Origin: Cellulomonas sp. SLBN-39
Lineage (GTDB): Bacteria; Actinomycetota; Actinomycetes; Actinomycetales; Cellulomonadaceae
Length of the DNA: 64,000 nt
Assembly (NCBI RefSeq): GCF_006715865.1
Contig: NZ_VFOA01000001.1
Coordinates: 3,224,001 to 3,288,000, forward strand
Reading direction: 5' to 3'
The first letter of the stretch is position 1. The number at the start of each line of letters is the position of its first letter. The translations under genes and the position numbers were made by a program. Shown here in pieces: positions 7,602-18,469 of this stretch. Below the pieces are notes generated by a model. That model saw only the letters and a program-made list of their open reading frames with translations. It did not search any database and was not told where the DNA came from.

Positions 7602-8606
7602 TCAGGGCAGGACGACGACCTGGGCGGCGTAGACGAGGCCCGCGCCGAACCCGATCTGCAGGGCGATCGCGCCCGAGGACACCTGGCCCTCGCGCAGGAG
7701 GCGCTCGGTGGCCAGGGGGATCGAGGCGGCGGACGTGTTGCCGGTGTCGGCGATGTCCCGGCCGACGACGACGCGCTCGGGCAGCTTCAGCTGCTTGATC
7801 ATCTGGTCGATGATGCGCATGTTCGCCTGGTGGGGGATGAACGCGTCGATGTCGTCGGGCGTGACGCCCGCGGCGTCCATCGCCTTCTGCGCGACCGGCG
7901 CCATCTGCCAGACCGCCCACTTGAAGACCGACTGGCCCTCCTGCCGCAGCGTCGGCCAGCCCGCGCCCTCGTCGCGCGTCGCGAGCCAGGAGTGCGTCTG
8001 ACGGATCGCCTGCGCCTGCGCGCCGTCCGACCCCCAGACGGTCGGGCCGATGCCGGGGGTGTCGGACGGGCCGACGACGACCGCGCCCGCGCCGTCGCCG
8101 AGCAGGAACGAGATCGACCGGTCCGTCGGGTCGACGAAGTCGCTCATCTTCTCGGCGCCGATGACCAGCACGTGGCGGGCCGACCCGGCGCGCACCAGCG
8201 CGTCGGCCTGGCCGATGCCGTAGCAGTAGCCGGCGCAGGCGGCCGAGATGTCGAACGCGGCGGCGGGCGTCGCGCCGATCCGGTCGGCGATGATCGCGGC
8301 CGCGGACGGCGTCTGGTGGAAGTACGTGACGGTCGAGACGATGACGGCGTCGATGTCCGCACCCGTCAGGCCGGCGTTCTCCAGTGCCGCGCGGGCCGCG
8401 CCCTCGGCGAGGTCGAGCACGTCGGTGCCCGCACCCGCACGGCGGCGGGTGACGATGCCGGTGCGCTGGCGGATCCACTCGTCGGACGAGTCGATCGGGC
8501 CGACCAGGTCGTCGTTGGGCACGACGTTCTCGCCGCGCACACCCCCGAGTCCGAGGATGCGGGTGTGGGCGGGACCGGTGGCCTGCGTGAGGGTCGGACG
8601 GGTCAC
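7602..8606 (-). CDS. fabH: Beta-ketoacyl-ACP synthase III
   Basis: A 334-residue initiating condensing enzyme that joins an acyl-CoA primer to malonyl-ACP and so sets chain start and branching. The catalytic residues are Cys124 (SAACAGYCYG), His260 (IPHQAN) and Asn291 (GNTSAAS). GTG 8606 overlaps the fabD stop as GTGA, implying coupled translation. The N-terminus is about ten residues longer than in E. coli FabH, as is common in actinobacteria. Confidence 0.96.
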   Translation of the reverse strand: MTRPTLTQATGPAHTRILGLGGVRGENVVPNDDLVGPIDSSDEWIRQRTGIVTRRRAGAGTDVLDLAEGAARAALENAGLTGADIDAVIVSTVTYFHQTPSAAAIIADRIGATPAAAFDISAACAGYCYGIGQADALVRAGSARHVLVIGAEKMSDFVDPTDRSISFLLGDGAGAVVVGPSDTPGIGPTVWGSDGAQAQAIRQTHSWLATRDEGAGWPTLRQEGQSVFKWAVWQMAPVAQKAMDAAGVTPDDIDAFIPHQANMRIIDQMIKQLKLPERVVVGRDIADTGNTSAASIPLATERLLREGQVSSGAIALQIGFGAGLVYAAQVVVLP

Positions 8607-9592
8607 GACGGGTTCTCCTGTGCGGTGAGGTCCTGGGACGCAGCGGGACCCGCGTGGCGTCGCACGAGGTCACGGGCGGCGTCCAGGTCGGCAGGCGTCT
8701 TCAGGGCGACGGTCTCGACCCCGGGCAGGGTACGCCGGGCCAGGCCCGTCAGGACACCGCCCGGAGCGACCTCGAGGAGCGCGGTGACGCCGAGGTCGGC
8801 GAGGGTGGTCTGGCACAGGTCCCAGCGCACGGGGCGCGCGACCTGGGCGACGAGACGGGCCAGGGCGTCCTCGCCGGACGCCACGGCCGCGCCGTCCGCG
8901 TTGCCGAGGAGCGTGAGCGTCGGGGTGCCCGGCGTGACGCGCCCCGCGGCGGCCGCGAGCTCGTCGACCGCGGGGGCCATGTGCCGGGTGTGGAACGCGC
9001 CGGCGACCTGCAGGGGGATGACGCGGGCCCGTGCCGGGGGGTCGGCGGCGAGCGCGGCCAGGGCGGGCAGCTCGCCGGCGGCGACGACCTGGCCGGCGCT
9101 GTTGACGTTCGCGGGGACCAGGTCGAGGTCGGCGAGCCGGGCGAGGACCTCGTCGGGGTCGCCGCCGAGGACCGCGCTCATGCCCGTCGGCGTGACGGCG
9201 GCGGCCCGTGCCATCGCGGACCCGCGGACCGCGACCAGCGCGAGGGCCTCGTCGTCGGTGAGCACGCCCGCGACCGCCGCCGCACCGAGCTCGCCGACCG
9301 AGTGGCCCGCCACGACGTCGACGGCTCCTCCGGTCAGCTGCGCGAACGGGGTGCCTGCCGGGGCGTCGAGCACCGCGCGCAGGCTGGCCAGCGCGCTCGC
9401 CACGAGGAGGGGCTGGGCGACCGCGGTGTCACGGATCGTCTCCGCGGACGACCTGGTGCCGTGGCCGACCAGGTCGAGGCCGACGACGTCACCCGCGTGG
9501 GCGAGGTCCGCGGCGAACCCCGGCAGCTCGAGCCACGGGGTGAGCATGCCGGGGGACTGGGCCCCCTGGCCGGGGCAGGCGACGACGAGCAC
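8603..9592 (-). CDS. fabD: Malonyl-CoA:ACP transacylase
   Basis: A 329-residue enzyme that loads malonyl groups onto the acyl carrier protein. It has the PGQGAQ N-terminus, the nucleophile Ser98 in GHSVGE and His201 in GAFHTRHM, which completes the catalytic dyad. The start GTG 9592 has no clear ribosome binding site. It is the first gene of the fab operon. The 109-base space to fasR holds an operator-like inverted repeat (9660-9678). Confidence 0.95.
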   Translation of the reverse strand: MLVVACPGQGAQSPGMLTPWLELPGFAADLAHAGDVVGLDLVGHGTRSSAETIRDTAVAQPLLVASALASLRAVLDAPAGTPFAQLTGGAVDVVAGHSVGELGAAAVAGVLTDDEALALVAVRGSAMARAAAVTPTGMSAVLGGDPDEVLARLADLDLVPANVNSAGQVVAAGELPALAALAADPPARARVIPLQVAGAFHTRHMAPAVDELAAAAGRVTPGTPTLTLLGNADGAAVASGEDALARLVAQVARPVRWDLCQTTLADLGVTALLEVAPGGVLTGLARRTLPGVETVALKTPADLDAARDLVRRHAGPAASQDLTAQENPS

Positions 9593-9659
9593 CCGACCAC
9601 TGTGCCGGTCCCGCCGGGCCTCACCCGGTCACGGCACGTACGAACCTTGCGACCGCGTC

Positions 9660-9678
9660 TTGTCGTACCCCGACAAAG
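9660..9678. promoter_or_regulatory. Candidate FasR operator in front of fabD
   Basis: TTGTCG-N5-CGACAA is an inverted repeat about 70 bases upstream of the fabD start. The 19-base block reads TTGTCGTACCCCGACAAAG and matches a second block upstream of fasR (11067-11085) at 14 of 19 positions. The two copies flank exactly the genes that FasR would be expected to control. The function is inferred from position and conservation. Confidence 0.55.
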
Positions 9679-9701
9679 CGCGCGGGCCGCCGCGCCCGTC
9701 G

Positions 9702-11045
9702 TCAGGCGGTGCCGGCGCCGTCGAGACGTCCGACGGCCAGCGCCGTCTGCAGCACGTACGACTCCCGCGCGTCCAGGGGGTCCCAGCCGGTGACGTCGCT
9801 GACGCGGCGCAGCCGGTACCGCACGGTGTTGGGGTGCACGTACAACGTGCGGGCCGCCGCCTCCAGCGACCGCCCCGTCCCCAGGTACGCCGAGAGCGTC
9901 TCCAGCAGGGAGCCCTGGCTCGCCGCGAGCGGGGCGAAGGCGCGCTCGACGAGGGCGCGGCGCGCGTCGGCGTCACCGACGAGGACGCGCTCGGGCAGCA
10001 GGTCGTCGGCGAACACCGGCCGTGGCGCGCCGTCCCACGCCGCTGCCGCCGCCAGCCCGTGCAGCGCCGCGCGCACCGACCGCGTCGACTCCACCAGCCC
10101 GTCCGCCGTGGGGCCGATCACCACCGGACCCGGCCCGAACCGGGGGAGCAGGGTCAGTGCGGCAGCCCGCAGGTCGCCCCGCCCGCCGAGGAACACCAGC
10201 AGCCGGTCGCCGAGGGTCCCGACGAGCGCGTCGTCCGCCGCGTGCCGGGTCTCGCGGCGCAGGTCCGCCGTGCGCACCTCGTCCATGTGCGCGCCGGCCG
10301 TGCCGACGACCACGAGGGTCGGGCCCTGTCCGGTCCACCCGAGCGCGGCCACGCGCGAGCGCACCGCGTCGCCGCCGTCCCCGCGCACGAGGGCGTCGAC
10401 GACGAGGGCCTCGAGGCGCGCGTCCGACGCGCCCCGGACCTCGGCCGCCCGGGCATAGACCTCGGCCGCGGAGAACGCGACCTCGCGGGAGTACCGCAGG
10501 ACCGCCTCGCGCAGCTCACGCTCCTCGCCGGGCGCGGCCAGGCGGTCGCTGTGCGTCTCGACGACGTCGACCACGACGCGCACGAGCTGCAGCGTGTGCT
10601 GCAGCGAGATCGACCGGGTCAGCTCCGGGGGTGCGGCGGCGAAGATCTCCCCGACGCCGTGCGGCGGCTTCGTCGGGTCCGCGTACCAGGTGACGAACGC
10701 GGTGATGCCGGCCTGCGCGACCAGGCCCACCCACGACCGGTCCTCCGCGGGCAGGGCCCGGTACCAGTCGAGGTCGGCGTCGAGGCGGCGCATCGCCGCG
10801 GCGGCGAGCAGCCCCGCGCCGTCGCGCACGCGGCGCTGGGTCTCGGTGACCGGCTCGCGCAGGGGGGCGGCGGCCCGTGGGCGCGCGTGCCCGCGGCGGG
10901 GGTCCGCGTCGCCGGGCGTGCCGGCGTCGGTGGTCTGCGCAGCGGCCTGCGCGGCGGTCTGCGCAGCGGCCGGCACGACGGTCTGCGCGGGAGCCTTCGC
11001 GGGGGCCTTCGCAGGGGCGGTGCGCCCCGCCCGGGAGGTCGACAT
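9702..11045 (-). CDS. fasR: FasR-like regulator of fatty acid synthesis (PucR/CdaR type helix-turn-helix)
   Basis: About 447 residues. An Ala/Pro-rich N-terminus of about 55 residues is followed by a large regulatory domain and a C-terminal PucR-type helix-turn-helix of about 55 residues (SLEAAARTLYVHPNTVRYRLRRV). FasR proteins of actinobacteria have this build and activate the adjacent fabD-fabH-acpP-fabF operon, which lies immediately downstream in the same direction. I chose ATG 11045 over ATG 11057. Neither has a ribosome binding site, and a TTGTCG and CTATGC pair upstream is compatible with a leaderless transcript. Operator-like repeats precede both this gene and fabD. Confidence 0.85.
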   Translation of the reverse strand: MSTSRAGRTAPAKAPAKAPAQTVVPAAAQTAAQAAAQTTDAGTPGDADPRRGHARPRAAAPLREPVTETQRRVRDGAGLLAAAAMRRLDADLDWYRALPAEDRSWVGLVAQAGITAFVTWYADPTKPPHGVGEIFAAAPPELTRSISLQHTLQLVRVVVDVVETHSDRLAAPGEERELREAVLRYSREVAFSAAEVYARAAEVRGASDARLEALVVDALVRGDGGDAVRSRVAALGWTGQGPTLVVVGTAGAHMDEVRTADLRRETRHAADDALVGTLGDRLLVFLGGRGDLRAAALTLLPRFGPGPVVIGPTADGLVESTRSVRAALHGLAAAAAWDGAPRPVFADDLLPERVLVGDADARRALVERAFAPLAASQGSLLETLSAYLGTGRSLEAAARTLYVHPNTVRYRLRRVSDVTGWDPLDARESYVLQTALAVGRLDGAGTA

Positions 11046-11066
11046 GCGGCTGAGCATAGGCGGCCG

Positions 11067-11085
11067 TTGTGGGATGCCGACAAAG
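11067..11085. promoter_or_regulatory. Candidate FasR operator in front of fasR
   Basis: TTGTGGGATGCCGACAAAG, with TTGT and ACAA arms, shares 14 of 19 bases in register with the element upstream of fabD. It lies about 22 bases before the fasR start codon. On the coding strand its TTGTCG could also serve as a -35 box, which would suit autoregulation by occlusion. Confidence 0.5.
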
Positions 11086-11168
11086 GGTCCACGCCTCGTG
11101 CGGCTCGCATGCCGGTCGTGGCGCGCCCGCCCCGGGTGCGTCGGGGAGAGAGCCGATAGGGTCGCGAC

Positions 11169-11855
11169 ATGGCTCTCCTGCCCCGACTGCGCCAGCTGAT
11201 GCGACGACCGTCCTCGGCCTCCCGGGTCGGTGCGCGCCGTCCGACGAAGGCCTCACGCCGGGGGGACACCCTCCACGAGGACGCGCTGCGCTCGATGCTG
11301 AGCGACGACCCGAACAACGAGCGCGCGTTCCAGGCCCTCGCCGAGATCGTGCGCCGCCGGGCCACCGAGCAGGTCCACGAGGAGGACCCGCTGACCGCCC
11401 CGAACGTCGAGCACGAGCGGGAGCGCGCCGCGGAGCTCGCCGTGTGGGCCCTCGGCGAGGAGCTCGCCGGCAACCCGCGTGCCTGGTACCCGCTCATCGA
11501 GCTCGCGCGCCTGTCCGTCGACGACGACCACGACGGCACGATCCGGCGGCTGACGACCGCGTCCGAGCGCGACGCCTCCGGCACGGCGCTGGCGCAGGCC
11601 CTGGCGCTCCTGTGCGAGGCGGGCCAGCCCGTCGAGGCCCTCAACCTCGGTGTCGGTCACTGGCGGCCCCGCGAGCACGACCCCGCGGTGGCTCGCCAGC
11701 TCGTGCGTGCGGCCGTGCAGGCGGGCCGGCCCCTGGAGGCCAAGCAGCACCTCGCGTCCCTCGACCTGTACCCCGACCAGGGGCGGATCGCGGGCCTGCG
11801 GGCCGAGCTGACCCGTGAGGTCGCCCGTGCGGAGCAGTCGATCACGGGCACCTGA
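11169..11855 (+). CDS. Conserved helical protein of unknown function (TPR-like)
   Basis: A 228-residue soluble protein that I do not recognise as a characterised family. After a basic N-terminus (about 1-35) it is almost entirely alpha-helical, with repeated Ala/Leu/Glu patterns such as NPRAWYPLIELARLS, ALAQALALLCEAGQPVEALN and VRAAVQAGRPLEAKQHLASL. These resemble tetratricopeptide repeats and suggest a protein-interaction role (inference). A TAGGGT hexamer ends 6 bases before ATG 11169, suggesting a leaderless message. It is divergent from fasR and convergent with aceE, separated from aceE by a strong hairpin. Confidence 0.75.
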   Translation: MALLPRLRQLMRRPSSASRVGARRPTKASRRGDTLHEDALRSMLSDDPNNERAFQALAEIVRRRATEQVHEEDPLTAPNVEHERERAAELAVWALGEELAGNPRAWYPLIELARLSVDDDHDGTIRRLTTASERDASGTALAQALALLCEAGQPVEALNLGVGHWRPREHDPAVARQLVRAAVQAGRPLEAKQHLASLDLYPDQGRIAGLRAELTREVARAEQSITGT

Positions 11856-11870
11856 CCGCGCAGCGGACGA

Positions 11871-11914
11871 ACGACGAGGGCGCCCCGGCCGGTCGGCCGG
11901 GGCGCCCTCGTCGT
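11871..11914. terminator. 20-bp perfect bidirectional hairpin between converging genes
   Basis: The arms 11871-11890 and 11895-11914 are perfectly complementary around a GGTC loop. It sits 15 bases after the + strand stop codon and 16 bases from the aceE stop, so it can serve both strands. There is no T-run beyond the CGTCGT end. Confidence 0.78.
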
Positions 11915-11930
11915 CAGGGGGCGACGCGCG

Positions 11931-14678
<2,748 letters not shown>

Positions 14679-14983
14679 CGGTGCTCCTTCGCGTCTCGTG
14701 CGCGCCCGGCGGTCCCGCCACGGCGCGCCATCTCGTCCCGGCCCGGCCTCCGGCGCGGTGGCGCCTGGGGCCGCGGGTGCGGGTGATCGATCCATTCTCG
14801 GTCCTCCCCGCCCGGAAAGTCACACCGACGGGGCCCCGTCGGGCCGTGACGTCCGTGACACGCGCGGGACGTCCACGACAGGGCTTCCCGGGGCCGTCGA
14901 CCTCCCGGTGGGCTAACGTGTGCCCACATCAGAGGTCCCGCGCAGGCGTGGGCCACCGGGGGAAAGAAGGGAACGGGCCGGAC
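14679..14983. other. 305-base divergent intergenic region between aceE and the DUF3052 gene
   Basis: No convincing reading frame or RNA gene. It contains a perfect 18-bp palindrome, CCGACGGGGCCCCGTCGG (14825-14842), followed by a GTGACGTCC-GTGAC direct repeat (14846-14859), and a TAACGT hexamer near 14911 that could be a -10 box for the rightward operon. Together these suggest a regulated divergent promoter. The regulator is unknown. Confidence 0.4.
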
Positions 14984-15406
14984 GTGTCTTCCACTGCGGA
15001 CGATGCCGCGACGCACGCGGCCGCTCGTCTGGGCTTCGAGTCCGGGCAGGTCATCCAGGAGCTGGGCTACGACGACGACGTGGACGAGGCCCTGCGCGCA
15101 GGGCTGGAGGCCACCACCGGCTCGGCGCTCGTCGACGAGGACTACGACGACGTCACCGACGGTGCCGTGATCTGGTTCCGCGACGACGACGGCGACCTCA
15201 CCGACGCGCTCGTCGACGCGATGACGGTGCTCGAGGACAACGGGCCGATCTGGGTGTTCGTGCCCAAGGCCGGACGCCGGGGCCACGTGCCCCACAGCGA
15301 CATCGAGGAGGCCGCGACCACGTCCGGCCTGCACGCGATGACGACGTTCTCCGTCGGTCCCGACTGGTCCGCGACGCGGCTGGCCACGCGGGGTCGCGGC
15401 AAGTGA
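14984..15406 (+). CDS. DUF3052 family protein
   Basis: A 140-residue acidic protein of the actinobacterial DUF3052 family, whose function is unknown. Conserved features are the ARLGFESGQVIQELGYDDDVD start, the AVIWFRDDDGDLTDALVDA core and the GPIWVFVPKAGRRGHV segment. GTG 14984 follows GAAAGAAGG by a rather long 13 bases. It ends in a GTGA overlap with the peroxiredoxin gene. The aceE-DUF3052-peroxiredoxin neighbourhood is shared with mycobacteria, which suggests a link to central metabolism or redox homeostasis (inference). Confidence 0.9.
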   Translation: MSSTADDAATHAAARLGFESGQVIQELGYDDDVDEALRAGLEATTGSALVDEDYDDVTDGAVIWFRDDDGDLTDALVDAMTVLEDNGPIWVFVPKAGRRGHVPHSDIEEAATTSGLHAMTTFSVGPDWSATRLATRGRGK

Positions 15407-15876
15407 CGGGTGCGACGCCCGGGGCCCTGCTCGTCGGTGAGCCGGCCCCGGACGTCACGCTGCCCGACACCCACGGCACGCCCGTGACCCTCTCCGCGCT
15501 GCGGGGGGGCCCGGTGGCGGTGGTGTTCTTCCCGTTCGCGTTCTCCGGCATCTGCTCCGGCGAGCTGTGCGAGCTGCGCGACAACCTCGCGATGTTCGAC
15601 GCCGCCGGCGTGCGGCTGCTCGGCGTCTCGTGCGACCCCATGTTCGCGCTGCGCGCGTGGTCGCAGCAGGAGGGCCACGGGTTCGACCTGCTCTCCGACT
15701 TCTGGCCCCACGGTGCCGCGGCCCGTGCCTTCGGCGTCTTCGACGAGGACCACGGTCTGGCCCTGCGCGGGTCGTTCCTCCTCGACGCCGACGGCGTGGT
15801 CCGCTGGTCGGTGGTCAACCCCCGCGGCGAGGCCCGCCCGTTCGCGGCCTACCGCGAGGCCCTCGCGACCCTGTGA
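15403..15876 (+). CDS. ahpE: AhpE-type one-cysteine peroxiredoxin
   Basis: A 157-residue thioredoxin-fold peroxidase. The peroxidatic residue is Cys51 in FPFAFSGIC, the form typical of AhpE, which reduces hydroperoxides and peroxynitrite with mycoredoxin or mycothiol as reductant. A second cysteine, Cys56, is five residues further on. There is no resolving cysteine at the C-terminus. It starts at GTG 15403, overlapping the DUF3052 stop as GTGA, so the two are translationally coupled. Confidence 0.9.
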   Translation: MTGATPGALLVGEPAPDVTLPDTHGTPVTLSALRGGPVAVVFFPFAFSGICSGELCELRDNLAMFDAAGVRLLGVSCDPMFALRAWSQQEGHGFDLLSDFWPHGAAARAFGVFDEDHGLALRGSFLLDADGVVRWSVVNPRGEARPFAAYREALATL

Positions 15877-16009
15877 CGCTCCCCGGGGAGCGGCTCGCCG
15901 CTGCCTGCTGATCGGCCCGCCCGGCGCGGCTGCCGCGACGGGTCCGGCCGGACGGGTCGCGAGCTGCGCCGGCTGCTGCGGGGCGGGCACGGGCGAGAGA
16001 GGTGCACTC

Positions 16010-17209
16010 ATGGACAGGGCCGAGGTCGATGCGCTGGCTGCGCGCACCCGGCAGCGCATGGCCGACGGCGAGGTGCTCGATCCCCGTGCCGAGGCGCTCG
16101 GCTGCCGGTTCCTCGGTCACAGCGTGATCGAGTCCGTCTACTTCTTGCGTCAGGCCTTCGACGTCCCCCTCGGGGAGGGCAAGGAGCTGCTGTTCGAGCT
16201 GGCCTGGTCGGGGGACGACAGCCTGCCGGACAACGCGGCGCAGCACCTGCCGATCGCCGGGCTGGGCAGGTGCCACCGGCTGGTGGCGGGCCTCGCGTAC
16301 CGGCTGCCCGAAGAGCTCGGCCTCGCGCTGTTCGCCCAGGCGAGGTCGGCGATGGTGCTCGATGCGCGTCCGGCGACGCGCATGGACCTGCTCGTCGACG
16401 TGCAGGAGGGGCGGCTCGTCGTCCCGGACGGGCCACTCGAGCCCGTCCCGTTCGTCGTCGACGCGCGCGGCGAGCGCGTCGGGCGGCTGCTGCTCGTCGT
16501 GCGGGGCGGCGTCCTCGTGCGCCTGGAGCAGACGTGGACGGGCGACGCCGTGCCGGAGGCCTGGCCGACACCCGACCGTCTCGACTTCGGCGACCGGCGC
16601 GCGACGCTGTGGGGCCCCGCCGACGAGTCCGCCGCGCTCGTCCACCCCCGCCCCGGCGGCGGGGCGCCCCGTGGGCCCGCCGCCGCGTGGGAGGTCGAGC
16701 ACCTCCGCGCGTCGGGTGAGCTGAGCGTCGGCGCCGCAGGTCGTCTCGGAGAGCTCCTGGCGGCGCGGTCGCGGGGGCACGCACGCGTGCTGGCCCGCGG
16801 TCTCCTGGCTGATCTCGTCCTCGCGTCGGGTGCCCCGTCGCACGATGCGCCGGCGGCCGTGACCGTGCTCGTCGCCGGGCTGCCGCACCTCCACCCTGCG
16901 GTCCGCCCGAGCGCCCTCCTGCTCCTCACGCAGATCGACCTGGCGGCGGCGCGGGTGGACGGGGGGCACGCCACCGAGTGCCGCCGGCGGATCGCCGAGG
17001 CGCTGCCGGTGGTCGCTGCCACGCTCGCGGCGGGCGGCGACGCGGAGCGCGCCCAGGGTGTCGACCTGCTGGCCGCTGCCGCGTCGTCCGGGCCGGGTGC
17101 CCGCGCGCGGGCGGAGCTCTACCTCGCCCGCATCGTCGACGGGTCGACCGGCGACGTCCGGGCACGTGCCGCGTGCGCGCTCGACGGGCTGCGCGGCACG
17201 GCCACGTGA
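16010..17209 (+). CDS. Protein of unknown function with helical-repeat C-terminus
   Basis: A 399-residue soluble protein that I do not recognise. ATG 16010 follows a GAGAGAGG ribosome binding site. Residues 1-110 hold an FLGHSVIESVYFLRQAFDVPL segment, and residues 110-210 are beta-rich. From about residue 235 onwards there are regularly spaced hydrophobic helices (LGELLAARSRGHARVLARGLL, LAAGGDAERAQGVDLLAAA) resembling HEAT-type repeats. There is no signal peptide, membrane segment or catalytic motif. It is a single gene after the ahpE operon, ending 38 bases before a tRNA on the other strand. Confidence 0.75.
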   Translation: MDRAEVDALAARTRQRMADGEVLDPRAEALGCRFLGHSVIESVYFLRQAFDVPLGEGKELLFELAWSGDDSLPDNAAQHLPIAGLGRCHRLVAGLAYRLPEELGLALFAQARSAMVLDARPATRMDLLVDVQEGRLVVPDGPLEPVPFVVDARGERVGRLLLVVRGGVLVRLEQTWTGDAVPEAWPTPDRLDFGDRRATLWGPADESAALVHPRPGGGAPRGPAAAWEVEHLRASGELSVGAAGRLGELLAARSRGHARVLARGLLADLVLASGAPSHDAPAAVTVLVAGLPHLHPAVRPSALLLLTQIDLAAARVDGGHATECRRRIAEALPVVAATLAAGGDAERAQGVDLLAAAASSGPGARARAELYLARIVDGSTGDVRARAACALDGLRGTAT

Positions 17210-17247
17210 GGCGAGGGGCACCCGGTGCGGGTCGCCCGGGTGGGAGG

Positions 17248-17324
17248 TGGTGGGCCCGGCCGGTCTCGAACCGGCGACCTCCGCGGTGTAAGCGCGGCGC
17301 TCTGACCAACTGAGCTACAGGCCC
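17248..17324 (-). tRNA. tRNA-Val (anticodon TAC)
   Basis: On the minus strand the sequence folds into a standard cloverleaf. The acceptor stem is GGGCCTG/CGGGCCC with one U-G pair, the D-arm GCTC/GAGC, and the anticodon stem CCGCG/CGCGG around loop CTTACAC. The T-arm is GCCGG-TTCGAGA-CCGGC. The anticodon TAC reads GTA and probably other valine codons. The discriminator base is A and the CCA end is encoded (17248-17250). Confidence 0.96.
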
Positions 17325-17365
17325 GAAGAGCGTCGGACAGCCTACCGGCGCCGTAGGCTGCGCGG

Positions 17366-18415
17366 GTGCGCGCAACCCTCCTCCACGGTCCCGGTGACGT
17401 CCGCGTCGAGCAGGTGCCCGACCCGCAGGTGCGCCGGGCGCACGACGCCGTGGTGCGCGTCGTCGCCACCTGCGTGTGCGGGTCGGACCTGTGGCCCTAC
17501 CGCGGGGCGCGGCCGGTGCCCGAGCCGCGGCGCATCGGGCACGAGCTCGTCGGCGTGGTCGAGGAGGTCGGCGCCGACGTGCGGACGGTGCGGCCCGGTG
17601 ACTTCGTCGTGGCGCCGTTCTCGCTGTGCGACGGCACGTGCGTGCACTGCCGCAACGGCGTGCACACCTCGTGCGAGAACGTCGCGTGGTGGGGGTCGCC
17701 GGACCAGGACGGCGAGCCCGTCGACGCCGCGCAGGGCGAGTACGTGCGCGTGCCGATGGCCGACGGCACGCTCGTCGTGACCCCGGAGCACCCCGACGAG
17801 GCGCTGCTGCCGCACGTGCTGACGCTGACGGACGTCATGGGCACCGGGCACCACGCGGCGCGGTCGGCCGGTGTGGGACCGGGCTCGACCGTGGCGGTGG
17901 TGGGCGACGGTGCCGTGGGGCTGTGCGCCGTGATCGCCGCGCGCCGGCTCGGAGCCGAGCGGGTCGTGGCCATGTCCCGGCACGCGGCCCGGCAGGAGCT
18001 CGCGCGCGGGTTCGGTGCGACGGACGTCGTCGCCGAGCGTGGTGACGAGGGGGCGGCGCACGTGCGCGACCTGTTCGACGGCGTCGGGCCGGACGCGGTG
18101 CTCGAGTGCGTCGGGACCAAGGAGTCGATGGCGCAGGCCCTGGCCACCGTGCGGCCGGGCGGGCGGATCGGCTTCGTCGGGGTGCCCGCGGGCGGGCCCG
18201 AGCTGCCGGTGCGGCAGCTCTTCGACACCAACGTCACCGTCGGCGGCGGGATCGCACCCGTGCGCGGCTACATCCCCGAGCTCATGGCCGACGTGTGGTC
18301 CGGGGCGATCCGGCCCGGGCTGGTGTTCGACGGCACCTTCGCGCTCGACGACATCGCCGACGCCTACGCCGCGATGGACGCCCGGACCGTGACCAAGGCC
18401 CTCGTGCGGCCGTGA
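17366..18415 (+). CDS. Zinc-dependent alcohol dehydrogenase (MDR family)
   Basis: A 349-residue medium-chain dehydrogenase. Catalytic zinc ligands are Cys38 (CVCGSD) and His59-Glu60 (GHE). The structural zinc is held by Cys88, Cys92, Cys95 and Cys103. The NAD(P) fold has VAVVGDGAVGL near residue 175. This architecture resembles threonine/sorbitol/glutathione-independent aldehyde dehydrogenases, and the substrate cannot be predicted. TAGGCT (17354-17359) ends 6 bases before GTG 17366, suggesting a leaderless message. It is transcribed divergently from the tRNA. Confidence 0.9.
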   Translation: MRATLLHGPGDVRVEQVPDPQVRRAHDAVVRVVATCVCGSDLWPYRGARPVPEPRRIGHELVGVVEEVGADVRTVRPGDFVVAPFSLCDGTCVHCRNGVHTSCENVAWWGSPDQDGEPVDAAQGEYVRVPMADGTLVVTPEHPDEALLPHVLTLTDVMGTGHHAARSAGVGPGSTVAVVGDGAVGLCAVIAARRLGAERVVAMSRHAARQELARGFGATDVVAERGDEGAAHVRDLFDGVGPDAVLECVGTKESMAQALATVRPGGRIGFVGVPAGGPELPVRQLFDTNVTVGGGIAPVRGYIPELMADVWSGAIRPGLVFDGTFALDDIADAYAAMDARTVTKALVRP

Positions 18416-18469
18416 CGTGCGTGCGGGGCGGGGTCGGCGACCCGGCGGCCAGCCGGTAGGTTGCCGCGT

